Below are positions 22,720 through 34,111 of a stretch of 64,000 bases of DNA, piece by piece. The stretch covers positions 59,294,289 to 59,358,288 of the forward strand of contig NC_080043.1 of the NCBI RefSeq assembly GCF_012489685.1. The letters are read 5' to 3'. The notes under the pieces are model-generated. The model made no database searches, was not told the origin of the DNA, and saw nothing but the letters and a program-made list of their open reading frames with translations. The position numbers and the translations under genes were made by a program. This DNA comes from Lotus japonicus. Lineage: Eukaryota > Streptophyta > Magnoliopsida > Fabales > Fabaceae. Within the stretch, counting starts at the first letter, position 1, and every line of letters begins with the position of its first letter.

Positions 22720-24795
22720 TTATTGTTCCTTGGTGAGTCTGGGCTCGATTGTCAGTATTCCTCTACTGGTAGCGTTCATGTCCCAATTCTCGTCATACCA
22801 CTCATTATCTTTCTGAGCGTAGATCTTGCCTTCCCTTACCCTACAGGATTCTTCACCCTGATTCCTCCCCTTCCTTTCATCGCTGCCGCTCTGGCTCTGT
22901 GCTCCCAAACGCTCTTGTTCGCCTTCACTGCCTTCAGACGTCCCAATCTCGTGGCACCTGTGCCCGTCGCCAGCTCCTTTTCTGTCATACAGGTTGAGGC
23001 AATGGCTATGGAACTTCCTCGCCCCCTTTTGGTCTACTGCCAGTTTCCCTATCCTTCGGCAAAGTAGGGGATACTTTACCGCAAGGTGGGCCGTAGATAT
23101 CACTGCATGGAGGCAATTTAAGGTACCTCGCCCTATGATGACGTTATAAGCTGTCGCGACTTGTAGGACCAGATATTTTATCCTCAAGAGCTCGGCGTCC
23201 TCGCCCACTCCGAAAACTGTATCCAACTCTACGTAGCCACGTACCTGAACTTGCTTCCCGGAGAAACCTGCCAAACTTCCCGTGTATGGCTTTAAATCTT
23301 TGTCCGTCAGCCCCATCTGTCTGAATGCGTCCTCATAGATTATATCTGCCGAGCTGCCCTGGTCTAAAAGCACCCTCTGTACATTGAAACCTTTTATTCT
23401 TACCATTACTACTAACGGATCGTCCGTATGGGTCTTGATTCCCTCGAAATCCGCGGCCGATATCACTATGTCTGGATGTGGGCACCCAAATGGTCCTGGA
23501 TACACCTGTACCGATGCTGTCGCCCCCACTATTTCCCGGCCAGCCGCCGATACGTCGTTGCAAACTTCTAAACCTCCAGCGATTGTGTTCGTTGCTTCAA
23601 CCGTTCCTCCACCCTCGCTGCTATCAGCTTCTTCAAATTCCTTCCCCTTCGCCTTTTGCGGCCGTTTCGCCCTGATCAGCTACCTGATTCGATCCTTCAG
23701 CATGAAATAGTCGGTGGTGTTATGGCCCTCTAAGTTGTGATACTCACACCACCCCAGCGGATTCCTCGCCTCGCTTCTGGGGTCCTTCCTGCGCTCGCCG
23801 ACTCTGTTCATGTTCTGAATTTCCGCTTCGAGAAGTAACTTTGCTAACTCCTTGTTTGAGCATCCCTGCGACCTCATTCGCTGGCTTACCCTCGCTTCTC
23901 GGCGAGGGCACCAGTGCTTTCTATCCCTCGTTTTCGGGCGGAGTAGCTGTCCTTTATTCTTCTTTATGAACCGGCCAGCTTCCCCAAACCTCTGCTCGCG
24001 ACTTGCTTCCTTGTCTTGTATCCTTTTCCTTGCCAGCGACACCTTTGCCGCTCGCTCGCCCTTCCTCTTGTGCGCTTCAATTTCCTCTTTTAAGATGTAG
24101 TCCTACGCTCGGGCGCGGACTTCCACCATTGAGCATGCCAGCTCCCTACTCAGCACGCAATAAAATTCTCCCCGGGACAAACCGCCTTTGAAAGCGCACA
24201 CGCACACGCGTGGCTGCAATTCCTCGAACCTCGCGGATATGGCACTATATCGTTTCACATATTATTTCAAGGTTTCACGTTCCTCATACCGAATATCAAA
24301 CAGATCCTCGATCGTTCTCGCAGAGAAATGGTCAAGGAATTTTGATGAGAAATCGCAGAACTTAGTTATGGATCCTGGAGGCAAATTCGTGAACCATTCC
24401 TTTGTCGCGCCTCGAAACGTTGATGGAAGCATCCTGCATTTCACAACGTCGAAAACCGCGTACTTCGCCATCTTCGCATCAAAACGAGACAGATGATCCT
24501 TTGGACTGGTTTGTCCGTCGTACGCCTCCAACACGAGGTCCGTCATGCCGTCCGGTACAGTCACCTCTCGTACTGCCGTCGAGAAAGGCTTGGTTCCGGC
24601 CGTAGCCGCAGCTTCCTTCTCCTCTTGATTCCACTGCCAGAGGTGATAGTACCTCAAATGCTCCTGTAAACACTCATTTTGCATCTTCAAGTCGCCACTT
24701 AGCGCTCGACGTGCTTCTGCACAGCGATTTCTATCGCTCCTTGCGGTGTGCGGGGAAGAGACGTCGTTGCCACGTCGTTGGCGAGGCGTCTTCAT
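22720..24795 (-). pseudogene. Broken gag-protease of the Tat-like element
   Basis: One minus-strand frame runs from an ATG at 24795 to a stop at 22720 and is interrupted by in-frame stops at 24264-24262, 24105-24103 and 23682-23680, with no frameshift. The first part holds the gag core (VPDGMTDLVLEAYDGQTSPKD..., 'MLPSTFRGATKEWFTNLPPGSI') seen in plant retrotransposon gag proteins. Further on is the nucleocapsid-like motif 'WCEYHNLEGHNTTDYFMLKDRI'. The retropepsin-type protease keeps its active-site loop (VLLDQGSSADIIYEDAFRQM) and the downstream GRGTLNCLHAVIST block. The polyprotein cannot be made from this copy without suppression of three stops. The corresponding gag in the element at 56957 aligns well over the core. 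Confidence 0.85.
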
Positions 24796-24986
24796 CAAAC
24801 TTCGCTAATGAAAACGAAAATTCCGCCAAAAACCTTCGAATTACGGAGAATCTCTTGGAGGATCGAACTTTTCGAAATCAAATCGCAATAACCCTAGAAC
24901 CAAGTCCGAATGAGGAGAATCGTACAAAAAAGCAAGCTTCACTCCACTGAATCACAATCCACATAGTCTGGGAATAGAAATCTACC

Positions 24987-25008
24987 GATCCCCACAGACG
25001 GTGCCAAA
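24987..25008 (-). other. Primer-binding region of the Tat-like element
   Basis: Immediately inside the 5' LTR the minus strand reads TTTGGCACCGTCTGTGGGGA. This matches the usual position and the 'TGGCRCCGTCTGTGG' form in this lineage (compare TGGCGCCTTCTGTGG at 57268). I do not assign the primer tRNA. Confidence 0.65.
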
Positions 25009-25290
25009 TGTTCCGTGCTAGAACATAGAGAGGGAAGGTAGTACCCAAAGTGTGAGGAAAGTGATGTGAATTCTTAGAGAGAGAAACTCTAACCGCTTAG
25101 AGCGAGAAAATATAACTAAATTTCAATGCTATTATTTCTCAAATGAGCTAAGAGTCCCTTACAATTGGTCTTCCTCTCCTATTTATAGAGGTGGAGTTGG
25201 GCTTCGAGAAGGGAGGCCCAAGGTCATGGCGTGTCCTACGCCCAAGGTCAGGTCTCTTGGGCGAGGGACCCTGGGGTCTCGCCCAGTCCA
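25009..25290 (-). repeat. 5' LTR of the Tat-like element
   Basis: 282 bp, the same length as the copy at 18220. On the plus strand it starts TGTTCCGTGCTAGAACAT and ends CTCGCCCAGTCCA. The TATA box on the minus strand is CTATAAATAGG. The TATGT TSD follows at 25291. Confidence 0.88.
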
Positions 25291-25295
25291 TATGT

Positions 25296-27939
25296 TATGT
25301 TAACTGATTTAATGCTTACGTTTAAAAAAAATGACTAATTTAATCAATTGATTTTAATTTTATAACCATAACTCAAAATTAAAATTTTCATTTAACTCAT
25401 TAAGGGACCTTCCAACACTTTATTTAGTTTATGAGAGAATGAGGAAAGTGAGAAGATGAGGGAAAGAAATGAGAAATATAGTAAATTTTGTATGGTGTTT
25501 GGTATGAATAAATAAAGAAAATTAGAGAAGAAAGAAAGTTATTTTTTATGTCTAAAGGCAATTTTGTCAAATGTAGTGTTTGACCCAGCTTCTTTTTAAC
25601 TTTTAAGTAAAAGTTGGGCCAAAAACAATTTTTAATAAGATCTTAAAAATTAAGTTACCTTTTTTTTTACAAAGAAATATAAAAATGTAACTTTTAAGGA
25701 AAAAGTTAAAAAAGTGAGTTTTTTTCTAATAAGCTGTTGAGACTTGAGAGTAACCCTTATTCTACGTTGCAAGTTGCAACACCTTCTTCTTTTAGCTGCG
25801 CAAGACTCTATCGTTCTCTTCTCTAATATGTTTCTCGTGTACGGGCTGTGTTCATCGTTGTTTTTCTTGTGAGTGTGGCTTTTTTTCTTGGTTTTTGATT
25901 TTTCATTGTTGGTGATAGGTGTTCGCCTAGTTCTATAGGAATTATTTGGATGATACATGTTTCATATTAGTTTTTGATTTGAAAGTTTCTTAGATCAAAG
26001 TTTTACTGAGATTTGTCACGTACCAAGAATTATTAAAAGCTTTTGTGAGTGGGGCTGTTTTCTGTTTCATTGTTTCAATGGATTATTTGGTAGATTGGAA
26101 AGCAATGAGAGAGGAAAAAAGAAAGAGAAATATACCAAACAACTTTTAACTTAAAAGTAGTTTTTAAGCTATTTAAAAATAAAAACTGACAAACAGTTTC
26201 TGTCTTTTTTTTAAATCTCTTAATTTGAGCTTAAACTTAAAAGTAACTTAAAAGCTACAAAAGCTGGGCGAAACGCTTAAACAATTTTCTAACAGCTTGA
26301 TGAAGAGACATTTTTAGTTGTTTTGAACCTCTATGAAATGTGTGTAAACTAGAAAGAAAGAAAAATAAACTCACGCACTTACTCATTTTTTCTCATTTTG
26401 GTGATACCACAAAAAGGTGGTGGGTCTCACCTATGTGACTCCCCCTCCTACCTCCCACCAATGGTTAGTTTACTATGTGTCTCTTTCCTACCGTTCTCTT
26501 TGCTAATTCTTTGGAATCGAAGCTATTGGAAATTACTTGAAGTAAACATTGAGTAAAAGGTTTAGGAGGTTTTAAAATATTTTAACATTATAAGTTAGAT
26601 TTTCTAAAGATACACGTTTTTACTCAAAGCAGACGTTAAGATTGTTCTTATAATTGCTGGAATACTCAACTCAAAAAGAATATGTGGTCCTCACACTTTT
26701 CTATCCTAAATTCCTAATGACTCACGTATGAACATGACATGACGTTAGCCCACAGGCATTTGTTTCTCTTGGTTTAAATTATCTTGTTTCTCTTGGTTAA
26801 CAAGGTGCATGCAGCCTCTTGGCTCTTACTGAAAAATGGAAAAAAATACTTTTATCTCGTTAATTACTTTTATCTTTATACTTTTATCTAGAGACACCTG
26901 TTATCATTAATTATTCCTCCCTCCCTTTTTTTTGAAAGACCCTCCCTTTCTTTTTAATGGATGAAGAATAATTGATTTATATTTATCTACCATTTTAAAA
27001 TTAGCATAATATTCCTTTCTCATGTATCAAAAAAAATTAGCATAATATTGACTATTATTTATTAACCATATTCTTATCTTTTCCTAATAAATCAATAAGA
27101 AAATTATAATTAAAAATGTATTACAAAAAATTAAAATATATTTAAATGAATGATCATTCTATCATAAAAAGTAAAAACATCTAATTGTATTTCTTAATCT
27201 ATTTGTTATTCATTATTCAAATAAATTGTAAAAAGGAAACAAAGTTTTTTTATTTTTCCATGAAAGAACTTTCCCTTCTCCATTTATAAGGAAAGACATA
27301 AAAATTAATAAATGACTAGTCAAAGACTCATTGAGATTGTTGACCATAAAGAAAAAGTATCTTGAATAAAATCAAATAAGAAGACTAGAAGAGTGGAGCC
27401 AAAACTCAATTTGAGACTTGCTTAAGTCTTACCAAGTCTTTCACAAAAGTCTTATTTTTATGGGGTTGGAATAACTTTATCACAATTTTTTTAATAAATC
27501 AATTGGATTCTCATGATCTTCGGCGGTAGATATCTTGAGAAGATAAAAAATATATCAATTAAATTACTTATAAATAAATAAAAAATATGAAAATTTTAAT
27601 CCACTTATTTTAAATATAATTGATAAGATTAAGGAGATTTTTCAAAATTTACCTTTTTTTGTTTTGAACAATTTTTTTAAAGACATTCGTCTTAAGTCAC
27701 GGTCTCTCAGCTCTTACTAGAAGCTATCATTCCACAATTTTTTTATTAGCTAAACTTGAGGTCCATTAAACTGTGAGTAATTTGGTAGAACCCCACATGA
27801 ATGAATTCTAATAAGACAATTTGAAAGATAGTTTCAAAGTGATTAAAGTCATCAAAATGGAGGATTCCAAGATGTATAAGAAAACAAGAACCACAGGCAA
27901 CAAACTGTGACCTTTCTTCTCTGTATCTCAGCAGCAACA
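25296..27939. other. Intergenic DNA and UGT upstream region
   Basis: AT-rich sequence with no credible gene. A diverged inverted-repeat element may occupy 25578-26283. From 26330 to 27939 I see only AT-rich DNA. No clear TATA box was found just before the UGT start codon; the leader near 27880-27939 reads 'acaagaaccacaggcaacaaactgtg'. Confidence 0.4.
25578..26283. mobile_element. Diverged inverted-repeat element
   Basis: The left end GTGTTTGACCCAGCTTCTTT and the right end, in reverse complement, TGTTTAAGCGTTTCGCCCAGC are related and face inward. Both are followed by AACTTTTAAGT-type motifs. I could not identify a TSD and the interior is not coding. Borders are approximate. Confidence 0.4.
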
Positions 27940-29394
27940 ATGACACAACAACAGAGAAAACATTCCATAGTCCTATTCCCTTTCATGGCACAAGGCCACA
28001 TAATCCCCTACTTAGCCTTAGCCCTCCACCTTGAAAAAACAAAGAACTACAACATCACCATTCTCAACACCTCTCTCAACATCAAAAAACTCAGAACCTC
28101 TCTCCCACCACACTCCTCCATCAACCTCCTTGAAATCCCCTTCGACAGCACCCACCACGGCCTCCCTCCGAACACTGAGAACACCGACGCCGTCCCCTAC
28201 AACCTCGTTCTTCCACTCCTCCAAGCCTCAGCTTCACTCCAACCCTCATTCAAGCAAATCATCAAACACCTCATCGACAACCAGCTGGAAGAAGAAGAAA
28301 AACTCTGCATCATCGCCGACTTCTTCTTCGGCTGGACCGCCACCGTGGCCAGAGAATTGGGCGTGTTTCACGTCATCTTCAGTGGTAGCAGCGGCTATGG
28401 CTTGGCCTGCTACTTCTCCCTCTGGGTTAACCTCCCCCACCGCCGCGTCGACTCCGATCACTTCCCGTTGCCGGATTTTCCAGAAGCTGGTCAAATTCAC
28501 CGCACGCAGCTACCCAGCAACATCGCAGAAGCTGACGGTGAAGACGCGTGGTCCCTGTTCCAAATCTCGAACATTTCCAACTGGGTCAACTCGGATGGGT
28601 TTCTGTTCAACACGGTGGCGGACTTTGACTCTATGGGTCTCCGCTACGTCGCGCGGAAGCTGAACCGGCCGGCATGGGCGATCGGACCGGTGCTCCTCTC
28701 CACCGGAAGTGGTTCTCGCGGGAAAGGCGGTGGAATCAGCCCGGAGCTTTGCCGGAAATGGCTTGACACGAAGCCTTCGAATTCGGTTCTGTTTGTGAGT
28801 TTCGGATCGATGAACACGATCTCTGCTTCACAGATGATGCAGTTGGCAACGGCGTTGGATCGTAGCGGGAGAAATTTCATCTGGGTCGTGCGGCCACCGA
28901 TCGGTTTCGACATAAACTCGGAGTTCCGAGCAGAAGAATGGTTGCCGGAAGGGTTTCTGGGGAGGGTTGCGAAGAAGGGGTTGGTGGTTCACGATTGGGC
29001 ACCGCAGGTGGAGATTCTGTCACACGGGGCAGTTTCCGCGTTTCTGAGTCACTGTGGGTGGAACTCGGTGCTGGAATCGCTGAGTCACGGCGTGCCGATT
29101 CTCGGGTGGCCGATGGCGGCGGAGCAATTTTTCAACTGCAAGATGTTGGAGGAAGAGCTTGGTGTTTGTGTGGAGGTTGCGAGAGGGAAGAGGTGTGAGG
29201 TTAGGCATGAGGATCTGGTGGAGAAGATTGAATTGGTGATGAATGAGGCTGAGAGTGGAGTGAAGATTAGGAAGAATGCTGGAAACATCAGAGAGATGAT
29301 AAGGGACGCTGTGAGAGATGAAGATGGTTATAAGGGTTCTTCTGTTAGGGCCATTGATGAGTTCTTATCAGCTGCTATGTCACTGAATGAATAA
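27940..29394 (+). CDS. UDP-glycosyltransferase, UGT92 type (family 1)
   Basis: An intronless frame of 484 residues, close to the 488 of Arabidopsis UGT92A1. I start at the ATG at 27940; the frame is open 33 bases further upstream but only to a GTG. The N-terminal acceptor domain begins HSIVLFPFMAQGHIIPYLAL, with His20 at the usual catalytic position. The C-terminal PSPG box, which binds the UDP-sugar, covers residues 353-396: WAPQVEILSHGAVSAF, HCGWNSVLESLSHGVPILGW, ending in ...AEQ. The final Gln is typical of enzymes that prefer UDP-glucose. These cytosolic enzymes transfer a sugar to hydroxyl or carboxyl groups of small molecules such as flavonoids, terpenoids or hormones; the acceptor cannot be read from sequence. 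Codons are GC-rich compared with the surroundings, as often seen in intronless plant UGTs. Nothing suggests it is inactive. Confidence 0.93.
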   Translation: MTQQQRKHSIVLFPFMAQGHIIPYLALALHLEKTKNYNITILNTSLNIKKLRTSLPPHSSINLLEIPFDSTHHGLPPNTENTDAVPYNLVLPLLQASASLQPSFKQIIKHLIDNQLEEEEKLCIIADFFFGWTATVARELGVFHVIFSGSSGYGLACYFSLWVNLPHRRVDSDHFPLPDFPEAGQIHRTQLPSNIAEADGEDAWSLFQISNISNWVNSDGFLFNTVADFDSMGLRYVARKLNRPAWAIGPVLLSTGSGSRGKGGGISPELCRKWLDTKPSNSVLFVSFGSMNTISASQMMQLATALDRSGRNFIWVVRPPIGFDINSEFRAEEWLPEGFLGRVAKKGLVVHDWAPQVEILSHGAVSAFLSHCGWNSVLESLSHGVPILGWPMAAEQFFNCKMLEEELGVCVEVARGKRCEVRHEDLVEKIELVMNEAESGVKIRKNAGNIREMIRDAVRDEDGYKGSSVRAIDEFLSAAMSLNE

Positions 29395-29753
29395 TTTAAA
29401 ATAGTTGACTTATAAATTATAAATTCTTAAGGATATTTCACTCACATCACTAAGTATTGTTTCCATTGAGCATTGCTTGTGGATTTCACTGCTCTTGGGT
29501 AATTTGATGTAGAATATTAGTGCTTTGTTTTGTTTTGTTTTGTTTTTTGAATAGAATATTAGTGCTTTGTTGATTCTCATGTCTGTTGGCTTTATGTACA
29601 TCACCTATTTGATGAAATGAAACAAATGCTAAGCCATTGCAATATGCACAGGTTGTGGTTGGGAGGGTTACCGGCAATGGCAATGATTTTGGGTACCCAC
29701 CTCATAGTCATAGGTGTAGTCATTAATTGGTACTAATGTTTTGCTTCTTTTAA
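29395..29753. other. UGT 3' flank
   Basis: Probable 3' UTR and spacer. It includes a (TTTTG)n-like run at 29525-29546 and no further gene. Confidence 0.4.
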
Positions 29754-29762
29754 ATATTGAAT

Positions 29763-31238
29763 GGCTTATTAGCACCTTTGGTCCCCCAGATTTCACAAAT
29801 GTACAAACGAAGTTCCCCAAGTTTAAAAATAGCATTCTGGTAACCCGATGTTAGGCTCCGTCAACAATTTTGGTCCCTGCCAATTTTCGTCCAAAAACTA
29901 ACGTTTTTTGGCTGATGTGGACTTTTTTTTAATGAGTTGGCATGACATTAGGAGAGAGACTGATATTAGGATTAAAAAATAAAAAATAACAAAATATTAA
30001 TTCTTAATCCCTTCTCTTCATCTTATCTTCACCATCTTCATCTGCAACCTAATCCATCATTCTTCATCCTCAACTTCAACCAAAATTCAAAAAATTTGAA
30101 AACCCAGATCTGAAAATAGCAATAAAAATCGAAATTTGGGAATGAAAAACAGAAACAAAACTCTCTCTCCATTAATCAATTCCTTCTTCTCAATCTCTCC
30201 CAAACCTGAACACCAGTAAAGGGAGGCTCCTCATCTTCCATAAATCTTCATTTCATTTACTCCAGAAACCACCACCTTCACTAACACACAAAAAACCATT
30301 CAACAAATGGGAACTATGTACCAAAAATAACAAATGGGAACTGAAGACTAGAGTTTTTGTGGGCATTGGTTGAAGATTGATTTGTCTTTTGATTTCCTCT
30401 CCTCTCTCAATGCATCTTTCAAAAACATTAATTCACCTGAAATGCAGAGGTTTCAACCACCACGAGCCACCGAACCACATACACATTCATACGAAACAGA
30501 ACCCACCACCATGAACAACTCAACCAGCCGGATCTGTTTTCCCGTAGGCTGCAACCAGAACAGAGCATCGATAGGCCAAGACCAGCGCCAAATTCACCAC
30601 CTGCAGAGCCTTCTTCTCCGACGATCCATGCTCTGCTGCTGCCAACTTCTGTGTGACTAGAGGGTGAGAAGATCGAAGCTCCGCTGCAGCCTTCTTCTCT
30701 CACGATCCATGCTCCTGCTGCACCGCGGAAGCCGCCATCCTGGATCCTTTGCGAAGCCTCCATTGCGGGCTAGGGAACCTCGCAGATTTCACTCATGCAG
30801 CGCCGCACCGGGTTGTCGCCATGACCTCCATCGATCCCAAGTCTCGCTCACTCTCTCACTCTCAATTTCCTCTGTGTCTAGAAGCTTCAATTTTTTATTT
30901 TTATTTTGGAGATGAAATTTTTTGGACTTTTAGGGTCTGGGAATTAATCACATGTCCAGATTCCAGAAGCTTCAATTTTGCAATATGAGGAAGGGGACAA
31001 TCACGTGCAGCTCACATGGGACATGGGTCCACTCTCTGACTCTCTCTCCTAATGTCATGCTAACTCATTAAAAAAAAGTCCACATCATCTAAAAACGTTA
31101 GTTTTTGGACGGAAAACTGGCGAGGAACCAAAACCGTTGACGGAGCCTAACGTCGGGGTACCAGAATGCTATTTTTAAACATGGGGGACTCCATTTGCAC
31201 ATTGTTGAAACGTGAGAGACCAAAAGTGCTAATAAGCC
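29763..31238. mobile_element. Non-autonomous Mutator-like element with 9-bp TSD
   Basis: The ends are GGCTTATTAGCACCTTTGGT and the inverted GGCTTATTAGCACTTTTGGT. Inverted similarity runs for about 190 bp and includes 'catgWcattaggagagag'. The 9-bp TSD ATATTGAAT is exact at 29754-29762 and 31239-31247. The interior (30000-30950) has plus-strand leader-like sequence and short ORFs (30370-30660, 30664-30915) with no recognised family. No transposase is present. Confidence 0.88.
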
Positions 31239-31526
31239 ATATTGAATTCAAAATTATTTCCAAAAGACAATGGTATAACAAATGGACAAGGTGATTTATG
31301 ATGGTAGAAATTTCATAACTGGCACACTCAGTTTGGAGGGTCTAGACTCTAGATAGTACCCTGCTCGTATTGGAATTTGCATATCAAGTGTTGGACTAGT
31401 AAAGAAGGCCAAAACAGTTCCATGGACTTGCACTGATGTTGCTACTTGCTAGGAGAAGATTGGGGCATGGAGTAGTTTCATCGTGGAAAATGTTAAGGTT
31501 CGAATTTGTACACAGAAAATAAATTT

Positions 31527-32313
31527 GGCCCCGTTTGTTACACCGTATTAGGCATGATAGTATAAGCTTATACAGTATATTATTGGCTTATGCATCAATC
31601 CTCTCTTATACATTAAAATGATGGATTATTTAATCTACCCTATAGGATAGATAAGACATGATAAGAGTGTGATGTATAAACTACTTGAATGTATTTAATC
31701 AAGCGCCACTACCACCATCGCCATTGCCCTCTACCACCATCGTTGATACCGTCATCGCTATCGCCACTACTACCGCCATCGTTGCCGCCACTACCGCCAC
31801 CACCACTACCGCCACCGCCACCACCACCACCACCATCGTTGATATCATCATCGTTATCTTGACTACCACCACCACCATCGCCGCCACCGCCCTCCACCAA
31901 CACTGTCACCACCACCCTCCACCACTGCCACCACCGCCGCTGCCACCACCACCGCCGCCACCCCCCTGCACCACCACCGCCCTCCACCACTATCGCCGCC
32001 ACCACCACTGCCACCGTCATTGATACCGTCATTGTTATCTTCACTGCCGCCGCCACTACCACCCTCCACCACCACCACCACCGCCGCCACCACCATTATC
32101 GCCACCATGGCACCACTCTCCACCGTCGCCGCCACCACTGCCACCATTATCACCTTCCAATGCCACCCATATTGTCGATTGTCACCAAATTATACAATGT
32201 ATGACCAAACGCTGTATAGTATTAAATTTTTTTCAGGCCTTATTCTATCAGGTCTAATACAATCAGGTCTTATACTATCAGACCTTATACTATACAGCAT
32301 ATCAAATGGGCCC
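31527..32313. mobile_element. MITE-like element expanded by a CCA/CCG-rich tract
   Basis: The left end GGCCCCGTTTGTTACACCGT and the right end in reverse complement GGGCCCATTTGATATGCTGT match loosely. Both are followed by TGATAGTATAAG. The flanks are TTT and TTA, close to a PIF/Harbinger 3-bp TSD but not exact. The middle (31700-32155) is an imperfect trinucleotide tract. Class is tentative. Confidence 0.5.
31700..32155. repeat. Imperfect (CCA/CCG/ATC)n trinucleotide tract
   Basis: About 450 bp in which nearly every triplet on the plus strand is a variant of CCA, CCG, ATC or ACT. All frames stay open by composition, giving Thr/Ala/Ile/Pro-rich or Gly/Val/Met-rich ORFs on both strands. These ORFs should not be taken as genes. 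Confidence 0.85.
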
Positions 32314-32421
32314 TTAACACAATATTAAAGCCCTTTATGCCTAGCAAAGGTACCAAATAGCAGACAAAAAATAAATAAATTCGTGTAAATATTATTTTTT
32401 GACACAACATCATTTTTTTTG

Positions 32422-33443
32422 GAGTAAAATACACTCACCCCCCTCAAGATTTGCAAGAATGACACTCCACCCCATTCTTTTTAAAAATCTACACTCCACC
32501 CCATTTTTTATAAAGGCAAAATTTAGTGACGAAAACAAATTCGTCACTACTAAAAACTAATTACTAATTAGTAAAAATTTAAATAAATTTAATGCATATA
32601 CACTATCATACATTAATTTATGAAAATAATTTTACTGAATTAAATTTAAAAAAACCATCCACTCTGTCTGTTAAGTCCACGTCCCATCTATCTCCAAATC
32701 ATATTTCTCACCACAAACGGCCACCACCAAGCTTTTACTCCCTTTAACACGGCTCCACTATCCCACAATGTGAAACCCCATGGCACCACCATGTCTCAAA
32801 GTTTTGTTGCGACCTGAACCCCAGAACGTGAATCGCACATCCCTAAAGCCACTTGTTCAACTACTTCTTGTGAATTTCACCCCTTTAAGTTGTGAGCGAA
32901 CGCTCTGTTGGTCTAAGATATTGTTGGATTTTGTTAAAAACGATGCTCCACCGCCTCGTTGGGTTCTAATAACCTCAGATCCACTTCATATTTTCATAAT
33001 TTTGTTTCTCTATTTTCTTCACACATTTGTGTTGCTTTTTTGGCCTACAACCCAATTTTGAAAATTGGAGGTATAATTATTTTGATTAAAATTGAATTAT
33101 TACCAAATATGAAAACACAGGCATGTTTCACTATGTTCGAGATATGGTTTGTAAATCGGGCAGGTGTGCTATTGCATAATTTGCATTGTGAATTTACAGA
33201 GGAAAAGCGCGATTGAGAAAATGAGGAGGATTGTGATGCTTTCATTTTTAAATTTATTGGATTATATTGATTTTTTTTTTGAAATTATTGATTAACAATT
33301 TAAATAATAACTAATTATTAATGAAGAATATTTTTCATCACTAAATTTGCCTCTATATAAAATGGGGTGAGGTGTAGATTTTAGATAAGAATGAGGTGGA
33401 GTGTAATTCTAACAAACCTTAAGGGGGTGAGTCTACTTTACTC
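32422..33443. mobile_element. Mutator-like element, TSD obscured by a T run
   Basis: The ends GAGTAAAATACACTCACCCC and the inverted GAGTAAAGTAGACTCACCCC are nearly identical. Inverted similarity continues for about 100 bp ('acactccaccccattct', 'aaatttagtgacgaa'). Both sides are flanked by eight or nine Ts, so a 9-bp TSD is plausible but cannot be proven. The interior contains no gene that I can recognise; the plus-strand frame at 32780-33061 is short and unsupported. Confidence 0.7.
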
Positions 33444-33451
33444 TTTTTTTT

Positions 33452-33940
33452 TCATTATTCTTTCATAAGGAAGAAGTCACACTTTATTTATTATGCTTAA
33501 CAATCTATCAGTTATCCTTCAATGATTTCTTTCTCCTTTATGCTATGCAATATACATCTTGAATCATCTACCTAAGTTGAGAACTAATATATGCCTCTAC
33601 TTCTTTCAGAATCTTGATATTTTGCTTTTGACAGATTACAAATTCACAATTCATGTAAATATAATTCTTGACACACCAGAATAAAGACAATTCTTAACAT
33701 TTGATACTTCATATGAGCCACCATATATTTTATAGTTAGTTTAGGAACATCACTATCTTCTTTAAATACACACTTAATGATGAATAATCATCCTTGCATG
33801 CTTGCAGCCGATATCTCATATTTCTCATCATCATAGAAGGGTGGTTCACCAGCTATGTTTTGTTGAGTTTTTAATCAATGAATGTAGATAAAAAAAATTG
33901 TACTTTGAAGAAGATAAATTTATTTGAGAAAATACATAAA
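33452..33940. other. AT-rich intergenic stretch
   Basis: No ORF of note and no repeat border was found. Confidence 0.4.
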
Positions 33941-33951
33941 GGGAATATAAT

Positions 33952-34100
33952 TTTTTTTTTTTTTTACATCGGAAGATTGACAGAAAAACAAACGACTAAG
34001 GAACACCTAAACGATCCTCCATGATGAGGATCTCCAGCTCCCCTGGGGGATTGATCAACACGTGGAGCGGTGAACTTGGAGAGGAAGCTCCCTTCCTAGC
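33952..34100 (-). mobile_element. Short retroposon (SINE or truncated LINE) with 11-bp TSD
   Basis: The direct repeat GGGAATATAAT lies at 33941-33951 and 34101-34111. A T run of about 15 starts at the low-coordinate end, which is the poly(A) tail of a minus-strand copy. The 130-bp body ends, on the minus strand, in 'tcaatcttccgatgt' before the A run, close to the 3' ends of the SINEs in this window. It is too short to separate SINE from LINE. Confidence 0.75.
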
Positions 34101-34111
34101 GGGAATATAAT

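Larger units (their letters stand above)
18220..25290 (-). mobile_element. Non-autonomous Tat-like Ty3/gypsy retrotransposon carrying an antisense gene
   Basis: Two 282-bp LTRs (18220-18501 and 25009-25290) and a 5-bp TSD TATGT (18215-18219, 25291-25295) bound a 7071-bp element read on the minus strand. The order is 5' LTR, primer-binding region just below 25009, a gag-protease frame (24795-22720), then about 4.2 kb before the 3' LTR. That last part has no recognisable reverse transcriptase, RNase H or integrase. It holds a plus-strand spliced gene (19228-21251). By hand alignment the LTRs differ at about 13 of 282 positions, so the insertion is not very recent. It sits 3 bp beyond the TSD of the Mutator-like element at 17135. 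Confidence 0.88.

Noticed and set aside
22171..24605. Several plus-strand ORFs of 80-180 codons
   Set aside because: They lie opposite the gag-protease frame or its continuation and have no family features; they are shadows.
28031..28663. 210-codon plus-strand ORF inside the UGT gene
   Set aside because: It is another frame of the GC-rich UGT coding sequence; its Ser/Thr/Pro-rich product fits no family.
31685..32062. Long ORFs on both strands (Thr/Ala/Ile-rich and Gly/Val-rich)
   Set aside because: They arise from the trinucleotide tract, which keeps every frame open; composition alone explains them.
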